From: Myxococcota bacterium
GTDB taxonomy: Bacteria; Myxococcota_A; UBA9160; PR03
Length of the DNA stretch: 11,614 nt
Reading direction: 5' to 3'
NCBI GenBank assembly: GCA_030066475.1
Contig: JASJBO010000251.1
Coordinates: 1 to 11,614 of the forward strand
This document shows positions 6,490 through 11,614 of this stretch, in pieces. The position numbers and the translations under genes were made by a program. The notes beneath the pieces are model-generated. The model was not told where the DNA came from. It did not search any database and saw only the letters and a program-made list of their open reading frames with translations. Position 1 is the stretch's first letter, and every line of letters begins with the position of its first letter.

Positions 6490-7299
6490 ATGGGTGTGAC
6501 CACACACGAGCAGGGTGAAGTCTGGACGATCGTCAACGACCGCCCCGAAGCGCGCAACGCCGTCGATCCCGCTACGGCCGATGCCCTCGTCGAGGCCTTC
6601 ACCGCCTTCGACGCCAGCGACGCGAGGGTGGCCGTCTTCACCGGCGCCGGTGGCGCCTTCTGCGCAGGCTGGGACCTGAAGTACGCGGCGAGCCTGAACG
6701 AGGACGGTCGCTACGAGCGAGACATCGAGAAGGGGCTCGCCTTTCCGATCGGTGCAGCCCCGGCGCCGCGCGGCCCCCTCGGTCCCTCGCGGATGGAGCT
6801 GTCCAAGCCGGTGATCGCCGCCATGGAAGGCCCGGCGGTCGCCGGAGGAATGGAGCTCGCCCTGTGGTGCGACTTCCGCGTCATGGCCGAGACGGCCTAC
6901 CTGGGCGTCTACTGCCGCCGCTGGGGAATCCCGCTCCTCGATGGGGGCACCGTGCGCCTGCCGCGGCTCGTCGGCCAGGGCAAGGCGCTCGAGATCACGC
7001 TGACCGGCAGGAAGGTCCCCGCCGAAGAGTGCTACCGCATCGGCTTGTGCGAGCGCCTCGTTCCAGAGGGCAGGTCGCGCGAGGTGGCCGAGGAGATGGC
7101 GCGCGAGATCGCGCGCTTCCCGCAGGAGGCGGTGCTCGCAGACCGGCGCTCGATCATCGAGACACGCGGGATGCCGACCCGCCAGGCCCTCGAGGTCGAG
7201 TGGGCGAACGGGGTGGATGCGGTTCGCAAGGAAGGCAGCGCCGGCGCGGCGCGATTCCGCGACGGCGCCGGTCGCCACGGCGACTTCTCAAGGATCTAG
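6490..7299 (+). CDS. Crotonase-family protein lacking the second catalytic glutamate
   Basis: This is a 269-residue protein with an ATG at 6490, preceded by AGAAGGGA (about 6472-6479), 21 nt after the upstream crotonase stop and probably co-transcribed with it. Crotonase fold motifs are clear: INRPEA-like VNDRPEARNAV at the N-terminus, GAFCAGWDLK for the oxyanion hole and VAGGMELALWCDFRV. E122 (GGME) matches Glu144 of rat enoyl-CoA hydratase. The position of Glu164, 20 residues on, is C142 in GVYCRRWGIPLLDGGTVRL. This CRRWG...DGGTVRLPRL pattern recurs in an uncharacterised crotonase subgroup, as I recall. Hydratase chemistry with two glutamates is therefore not expected; isomerase, hydrolase or lyase chemistry, or a single-Glu hydratase, are alternatives. 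It may act on the product or a side-branch of its neighbour's acyl-CoA substrate. Confidence 0.92.
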   Translation: MGVTTHEQGEVWTIVNDRPEARNAVDPATADALVEAFTAFDASDARVAVFTGAGGAFCAGWDLKYAASLNEDGRYERDIEKGLAFPIGAAPAPRGPLGPSRMELSKPVIAAMEGPAVAGGMELALWCDFRVMAETAYLGVYCRRWGIPLLDGGTVRLPRLVGQGKALEITLTGRKVPAEECYRIGLCERLVPEGRSREVAEEMAREIARFPQEAVLADRRSIIETRGMPTRQALEVEWANGVDAVRKEGSAGAARFRDGAGRHGDFSRI

Positions 7300-7429
7300 A
7301 ACGCCGAATCTCTGCGCGTCCCACGCCGCCCTCCGTCCCGCCATGGAACTCCACCGTCTCGGCCGGCACTACGCCTGTGGGATCAGAGTTCCGGTCTTCG
7401 TGGTCGCTGCTCCGGCGAGGCGAGTGTTG

Positions 7430-8524
7430 ATGGATCCGTCTCGGAGAATGTCGCCCGAGCGCCGCGACGGCGTGAGGCCTGTTCATCTCCTCGGGGGGCT
7501 GCCGACCGAGGGCGTGAGTCGCGGCTTCGATCGGATCCGCGAGGTGCTGCCGGTCAGGTCCTTCGCGGAATTCATCGAACCGACGATGGGTGAATGGGCG
7601 CAGCTGGGTGTCTTGCTGCCTCCCCACGTCGAGACGTCTCAGGTCGTCGAGGAATGGGAGGCGTGTGACTATCTCGCGCACCGATTCGGCGGTGGAGCCC
7701 ACATCGGCAATGTCTTGGCCCTGGTCGACTCGGAGCTCGTTGCCGATCAGCTGGATTCAGCCGATCCGATCTCCGCTCACGGCTGGGGCAGGAGCCCCGG
7801 CGACGTACGCACGGTGGCCGATATCGCAGTCGGCCAGATCGAGTCTGCGACACACCTCGTTCTGAGCGGACGCTCGCATTCCCGCGATGCGCTCCTGCGT
7901 GTGCTCAGCGTCCTCAACCCGGGTGCCGCGAGGCTTGCACTCGATGACGCGTCGGACACCGGCCTCCTCGACTTCTTGACGTGCTCTCGGCGGGCGGAGA
8001 GCAGCGGTCGTCCGCCTGCCTCCGCGCGCATCGTGCCGCCCTGGCTCGACCTGTTGCAGGCGGAGCCCGCAGCGCCGTGCCCGCCCGATCGGTTCCTCTA
8101 CCGTCGTTCGCGCCCCTTCGATCCGGAGCGTTTCGGGGAATGGATCGCGGATCCCCCGCGCGAGCTCGTTCGCGGGAAGGGGAAGGTCTGGCTCGCCAAC
8201 AGGTGCGATGACGCGTTCGGGTATTCGTGTGCGGGCTCCGTTCATCGGGTCTTCGCAGCCGGTCGGTGGTGGGCGAGCTGCGGTGGCTCGACGTGGCCCA
8301 CATGCGACGCGGAGCGACGACGACTGCTCGATCGGTGGCATCCGCGCTTCGGTGACCGCCGCCAGGAGATCGCGTTCGTGGGCGTCGATCTCGATCCCGA
8401 TGAGGTCTGCTCGGCGCTCGATTCCTGCCTGCTCTCGCAGGAAGAGGCGCTGCGTGCGGTTCCGAGCGCTTCGCCGGAGACGCCAGCGAGCGCGATCGAG
8501 ACGCCCCGAGGCGGGCTGCACTGA
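7430..8524 (+). CDS. Degenerate CobW-family protein (pseudo-GTPase, Mrf-like)
   Basis: This is a 364-residue protein. The start at ATG 7430 is chosen because GGCGAGG (about 7414-7420) precedes it at good spacing; the frame stays open upstream to ATG 7343, which has no ribosome-binding site. Homology to CobW shows by comparison with the intact CobW gene at 10751: VADIAVGQIESATHLVL against [23 protein letters not shown] against ALNPGA, LALVDSELVADQL against [10 protein letters not shown], and FLYRRSRPFDPERF against [14 protein letters not shown]. The CobW C-terminal domain spans about residues 220-340 (GKGKVWLANRCDDAF ... HPRFGDRRQEIAFVGVDLDPDEV). The N-terminal GTPase half is shortened and lacks GxxGxGK(T/S), the CxCC metal site and NKxD (SGRS instead). 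The C-terminal pattern, including DPRFGDR-like and (L)D.EEI-type ends, resembles the actinobacterial zinc-responsive Mrf proteins, from memory. A scaffold or binding role rather than GTP hydrolysis is inferred. Confidence 0.8.
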   Translation: MDPSRRMSPERRDGVRPVHLLGGLPTEGVSRGFDRIREVLPVRSFAEFIEPTMGEWAQLGVLLPPHVETSQVVEEWEACDYLAHRFGGGAHIGNVLALVDSELVADQLDSADPISAHGWGRSPGDVRTVADIAVGQIESATHLVLSGRSHSRDALLRVLSVLNPGAARLALDDASDTGLLDFLTCSRRAESSGRPPASARIVPPWLDLLQAEPAAPCPPDRFLYRRSRPFDPERFGEWIADPPRELVRGKGKVWLANRCDDAFGYSCAGSVHRVFAAGRWWASCGGSTWPTCDAERRRLLDRWHPRFGDRRQEIAFVGVDLDPDEVCSALDSCLLSQEEALRAVPSASPETPASAIETPRGGLH

Positions 8525-8525
8525 T

Positions 8526-8548
8526 GGTCGACTGCTCGGTGATCGACC
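8526..8548 (+). terminator. Weak hairpin just after the CobW-like stop
   Basis: GGTCGA (8526-8531) and TCGACC (8543-8548) form a 6-bp stem with an 11-nt loop, starting 2 nt after the stop codon. There is no T-run. It could attenuate read-through into the SDR gene, whose start is 88 nt downstream of this stop. Support is weak. Confidence 0.2.
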
Positions 8549-8612
8549 GCCGCGCGCACGGATTGGATCCACCAGGGGCACAGACGGCCCCGCGACTGGA
8601 GTGAGCATTCTC

Positions 8613-9425
8613 ATGTCCCATTGTTTCGACTACTCGGACAAGCGCGTCGTCATCACCGGCGCCTTCTCGGGGGTGGGCGCGGCGCTCCTCGACGTTCTCA
8701 CGGAGCTCGGCCGCCCCGAGGTGATCGCGCTCGATATCGAGAAGCCGGACGGTCCCATCGATCGGTTCATCGAGACGAACATGAGCGACGCGTCCCTGGT
8801 GGAGAAAGCAATCGCCGCGATCGAGGGGCCGATCGATGCGCTCTTCAACAACGCGGGGATCGCTGCGACGCACCCCGTCGAGGACGTGATGGCCGTGAAC
8901 TGGCTCGGACTCCGTCAGCTCTCGGAGGGACTGCTCCCCAAGATCCGAGAGGACGGGGCGATCGTGAACACGGCTTCGATCGCGGGCGGCCAGTGGCCGG
9001 GTCACCTCCAAGATGTGCTCGACTGCATTGCGATCGAGAGCCGCGAGGAGCTCCTCGGCTGGTGTCTGGATCACGCAGAGCTGGTCGGGGATGGCTATGC
9101 CTTCTCGAAGGAGTGTGTGCAGGTCTACACGATGAAGAGCGCCAAGGAGACGCTCGCCAGGGGCGTGCGCACGAACAGCGTGTGCCCGGCGCCGATCGAC
9201 ACGCCGCTGCTTCCGGACTTCACCAAGACGATGACCGAGAAGACGATCAATTGGACGATCGAGCAAGTCGGTGGGACGATCGCGACGCCGCGAGACATCG
9301 CGACGACCCTCGCCTTCCTGGGCGCTCCCGCGTCGCGCTACGTCAATGGGGTGAATCTGAACGTCGACATGGGTTTCAACGCCTTCATGACCACGGGCCA
9401 GCTCGACTTCTCGGGCCTCGCCTGA
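8613..9425 (+). CDS. Short-chain dehydrogenase, 3-alpha-HSD/carbonyl reductase type
   Basis: This is a 270-residue protein; ATG 8613 follows GGAGTGAG (8598-8605), with GTG 8601 as a four-residue-longer alternative. SDR motifs are complete: the TGAFSGVG nucleotide-binding turn, ALDIE with an acidic residue ending the second strand (favouring NAD over NADP), NNAG, catalytic S122 in NTASIAGG and Y162-x-x-x-K166 in YAFSK. The Ser-Tyr spacing is 40 residues instead of the usual 12-14. A similar insertion is the hallmark of 3-alpha-hydroxysteroid dehydrogenase/carbonyl reductase of Comamonas testosteroni, and the ending GVNLNVDMGFNAFM also fits that subfamily. A role in oxidising or reducing a cyclic or steroid-like alcohol/ketone is plausible but not proven. 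The stop lies 17 nt before the iron-type alcohol dehydrogenase, so the two are almost certainly co-transcribed. Confidence 0.92.
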   Translation: MSHCFDYSDKRVVITGAFSGVGAALLDVLTELGRPEVIALDIEKPDGPIDRFIETNMSDASLVEKAIAAIEGPIDALFNNAGIAATHPVEDVMAVNWLGLRQLSEGLLPKIREDGAIVNTASIAGGQWPGHLQDVLDCIAIESREELLGWCLDHAELVGDGYAFSKECVQVYTMKSAKETLARGVRTNSVCPAPIDTPLLPDFTKTMTEKTINWTIEQVGGTIATPRDIATTLAFLGAPASRYVNGVNLNVDMGFNAFMTTGQLDFSGLA

Positions 9426-9442
9426 AGGAGGAGAACCCCGAG

Positions 9443-10630
9443 ATGAGCACCTTCACCCTCGAGCCCATGGGGACGACCACCGTGGGCGCAGGCAGCATCG
9501 CCGCGCTCGCTCAGCACCTGCGCGCCCACGGCACGCGCGCTTTCGTCGTGAGCGACCCCGGCGTGCGCGCTGCCGGCGTCCTCGACACCGTCACCGACGC
9601 GCTCAGCGGCGAGGGCCTCGAGTGGACGGCCTTCGTCGACGTCGACCCGAACCCGACGGACGCCAACGTCGCCGCTGGCGTGGCAGCCCTGCGGGAGTTC
9701 GGCATCGAGGGCGACGTGATGGTGCTCGTCGGCGGCGGTTCGGTCATGGACTGTGGCAAGTACATCGCCATGGCCGCGCCGTCTGGCATCGACGACCTCG
9801 CGCTGGCCTTCTCGCCGGAGCTCGACGCCTCTGACCGCATCGACTTCGCCACGCTGGCTCCGGCGGCGCGGGCCAGCGCGCCCTGCGTGCCCACGATCGC
9901 CGTGCCGACGACTTCGGGCACTGCGTCCGAGACCAACGGCGGTGGGCTGATCACCCGGACCAGGGACCATCGCAAGCTGACCTTCAACCACCCGGACGTC
10001 AAGCCTCGCGCCGTCGTGCTGGACCCCCTGCTGACCGTCGGCCTTCCGGCCGGAGCGACGGCGGCCTGCGGGATGGACGTCCTGACCCACGCCATCGAGG
10101 CCTTCACCTCCACAGCGGCCAACCTCTACGCCGACGGCCTCGCCCTGCAGGCCATCCGGCTTACCGGCCGCTGGTTGCCCCGGGCGGTGGCGGAGGGCAG
10201 TGACGTCGAGGCCCGGGCATCGATGCAGATCGCCTCCCACCTCGCCGGGCGTGCGTTCTCTTCGGGCCCACTCCTGGGACTCGTCCACGCCACGGGTCAC
10301 CCCGTCTCGGGCACCTACGGCGTGGCCCATGGACAGACGCTCGCCACCATGCTCCCCCACGTCATGCGCTTCAATCTCGAGGCCGTCGCAGACCGGTATG
10401 CCGACGTCGGCCTCGCACTCGGCGTGGCTCACGACGCCCACGCCGCGATCGAGGCGGTCGAGAAGCTGTCAGCGACCGTCGGAACGGACCGCCGCCTGAG
10501 CGACCTCGGCGCCGCACCGGCGGACGTCGACGCGCTCACCACCGATGCGCTCCGCGACATGATCATCCTGAACACGCCGCGCTATCCGAGCCGCGAAGAA
10601 GTCCGAGGTCTGTACGAGCGCGCCATGTGA
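9443..10630 (+). CDS. Iron-containing alcohol dehydrogenase
   Basis: This is a 395-residue protein, the usual size for group III (Fe-type) alcohol dehydrogenases. An excellent AAGGAGGAG (9425-9433) precedes ATG 9443 and overlaps the end of the SDR gene. The nucleotide-binding motif GGGSVMDCGK begins at residue 97. The four metal ligands are all present: D212 and H216 in MDVLTHAIEA, H282 in VHATGHPVSG and H296 in VAHG. Their spacing (4 and 14 residues within the pairs) matches D196/H200 and H263/H277 of E. coli FucO. It should reversibly oxidise an alcohol to an aldehyde or ketone with NAD(P), using Fe2+ (or another divalent metal). The SDR immediately upstream suggests consecutive or alternative alcohol/carbonyl steps in one pathway; the substrate is unknown. 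The 120-nt region after the stop contains no further gene. Confidence 0.94.
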   Translation: MSTFTLEPMGTTTVGAGSIAALAQHLRAHGTRAFVVSDPGVRAAGVLDTVTDALSGEGLEWTAFVDVDPNPTDANVAAGVAALREFGIEGDVMVLVGGGSVMDCGKYIAMAAPSGIDDLALAFSPELDASDRIDFATLAPAARASAPCVPTIAVPTTSGTASETNGGGLITRTRDHRKLTFNHPDVKPRAVVLDPLLTVGLPAGATAACGMDVLTHAIEAFTSTAANLYADGLALQAIRLTGRWLPRAVAEGSDVEARASMQIASHLAGRAFSSGPLLGLVHATGHPVSGTYGVAHGQTLATMLPHVMRFNLEAVADRYADVGLALGVAHDAHAAIEAVEKLSATVGTDRRLSDLGAAPADVDALTTDALRDMIILNTPRYPSREEVRGLYERAM

Positions 10631-10750
10631 CCGAACCATGGCGCGATCGGGAACTCGAGAGCGGCGGGTGGCACTATTCTCGTTGGGGGTGGCGAAGGCT
10701 CGGTCCGATCGGTCCCGGGTACGCGCCCGATACGGATCAAGAGGATCTCG

Positions 10751-11614
10751 ATGCCCCTGAACCAAGAGACCAGTTCCAACCCTCTACGCCTCCCCGTCAC
10801 CGTTCTGTCGGGCTTCCTCGGGGCCGGAAAGACCACCCTGCTCAATCAGGTGCTCAACAACCGGGAGGGGCGGCGTGTCGCGGTGATCGTGAACGACATG
10901 AGCGAGGTGAACATCGACGCGGCGCTCGTCGAGCGCGGCGGCGCGGAGCTGTCGCGGACCGAGGAGAAGCTCGTCGAGATGTCGAACGGCTGCATCTGCT
11001 GCACGCTGCGAGACGACCTGCTCGCCGAGGTCTCACGGCTCGCGCAGGAGGGCCGCTTCGACTATCTGCTCATCGAGTCCACGGGGATTTCGGAGCCGAT
11101 CCCGGTCGCACAGACATTCACCTTCGAAGACGAGAACGGCGTGAGCCTGAGCCAGGTTTCGCGCCTCGACACGATGGTGACCGTCGTGGACGCGGCGAGC
11201 TTCCTGCGCGACTACGACGCCGCCGAGGCGCTCCAGGACCGCGGCGAGTCGCTGGGCAAAGATGACCACCGGACGGTGACCGACCTGCTCATCGACCAGA
11301 TCGAGTTCGCCGACGTCATCGTGCTAAACAAGCTGGATCTCGTGACCAGGGATCAGGCTCTCGAGGTCGAGGCCATCGTGAGAGCGCTCAACCCCGGCGC
11401 GAAGCTTCTCGCGGCGACGCGCGGACAGGTGCCGCTCGAATTCGTGCTCAACACGGGCCTGTTCGACTACGAGAAGGCGGCGAGCTCCGCTGGCTGGATT
11501 CGAGAGCTTCAGGGCGAGCACACGCCGGAGACCGAGGAGTACGGGATCTCGAGCTTCACCTATCGGACGTCGCAGCCCTTCGACGCCGAGAAGCTGTGGG
11601 CGTTCCTGCACGAC
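10751..11614 (+). CDS. zigA: CobW-family GTPase, ZigA-type zinc metallochaperone (3' end outside window)
   Basis: The frame runs open from ATG 10751 to the right edge: 288 residues visible, C-terminus missing. AAGAGGAT (about 10739-10746) is the ribosome-binding site. All CobW motifs are intact: P-loop GFLGAGKT (residues 21-28), [16 protein letters not shown] with C81-x-C83-C84 (the metal-binding CxCC), ESTGISEP as the Walker B/switch region, and NKLD (193-196). The CobW C-terminal domain begins with [12 protein letters not shown]. The combination [10 protein letters not shown] and [16 protein letters not shown] is characteristic of the ZigA/YciC subgroup, which uses GTP to deliver zinc to client proteins and is usually induced by zinc starvation through Zur. 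The symbol is a subfamily assignment, not proof of orthology. No Zur box was recognised in the 120 nt upstream. A poor TATTCT -10 at 10675-10680 is the only promoter-like element seen. Confidence 0.9.
   Translation, partial: MPLNQETSSNPLRLPVTVLSGFLGAGKTTLLNQVLNNREGRRVAVIVNDMSEVNIDAALVERGGAELSRTEEKLVEMSNGCICCTLRDDLLAEVSRLAQEGRFDYLLIESTGISEPIPVAQTFTFEDENGVSLSQVSRLDTMVTVVDAASFLRDYDAAEALQDRGESLGKDDHRTVTDLLIDQIEFADVIVLNKLDLVTRDQALEVEAIVRALNPGAKLLAATRGQVPLEFVLNTGLFDYEKAASSAGWIRELQGEHTPETEEYGISSFTYRTSQPFDAEKLWAFLHD

Noticed and set aside
5623..7278. A 551-codon open frame on the minus strand opposite both crotonases.
   Set aside because: It is an antisense shadow of GC-rich codons; the plus-strand frames carry full crotonase motifs with ribosome-binding sites, while the minus frame shows no recognisable domain.
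8621..9442. Upstream extension of the Fe-ADH frame across the SDR gene, as if a fusion.
   Set aside because: The extension is low-complexity shadow translation; the SDR is in another frame with all motifs, and a strong ribosome-binding site marks ATG 9443.
10631..10750. Search for a Zur box and promoter upstream of the ZigA-like gene.
   Set aside because: No AT-rich palindrome of Zur type was seen, and the only -10-like element (TATTCT at 10675-10680) lacks a -35 partner.
10627..11265. A 212-codon plus-strand frame overlapping the CobW gene.
   Set aside because: It is Arg-rich with no domain; the overlapping frame starting at 10751 encodes a complete set of CobW motifs.
1..11614. CRISPR arrays, tRNA/rRNA genes, insertion sequences, toxin-antitoxin or phage-defence genes.
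   Set aside because: No direct-repeat array, cloverleaf, transposase, terminal inverted repeats or defence domains were recognised on either strand.

Overview
The window is uniformly GC-rich and coding-dense. It uses GTG and TTG starts and short-overlap operons, and carries several acyl-CoA and oxidoreductase genes. It looks like the chromosome of a high-GC Proteobacteria- or Myxococcota-type bacterium with a lipid or xenobiotic catabolic lifestyle. That placement is inferred from gene content only; there is no rRNA or tRNA in the window.

Layout, left to right: (1) the 3' part of a Baeyer-Villiger-type flavin monooxygenase; (2) a five-gene plus-strand cluster at 1363-4814: a small secreted Cys/His protein (DUF2946-like), a secreted His-containing protein, a membrane-anchored DUF3299-like protein, a LolD/MacB-type ABC ATPase and an FtsX/MacB-type permease. 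The last four are chained by short gaps and 4-nt start/stop overlaps. The ATPase/permease/DUF3299 combination resembles the zinc-limitation-induced Zrm/Zrg clusters known from Pseudomonas and Vibrio. (3) A convergent TetR-family repressor at 4893-5561. (4) A divergent pair of crotonase-family genes at 5662-7299. The shared intergenic region holds promoter-like sequences in both directions and a 27-bp inverted repeat that is a good TetR operator candidate. (5) A CobW-family protein at 7430-8524 that has lost the P-loop, the CxCC metal motif and the NKxD motif, so it should be a pseudo-GTPase; it recalls the actinobacterial Mrf group. (6) An SDR of the 3-alpha-HSD/carbonyl reductase type followed after 17 nt by an iron-type alcohol dehydrogenase. 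(7) The start of an intact CobW GTPase of the ZigA type, running off the right edge.

Two themes are interleaved. One is catabolic: monooxygenase, TetR-controlled crotonases, SDR and Fe-ADH. The other is probably zinc homeostasis: a Zrm-like ABC system, a degenerate CobW protein and a ZigA-like metallochaperone within about 10 kb. The zinc link rests on family knowledge and co-location. No clear Zur box was found by eye, so it remains a hypothesis.
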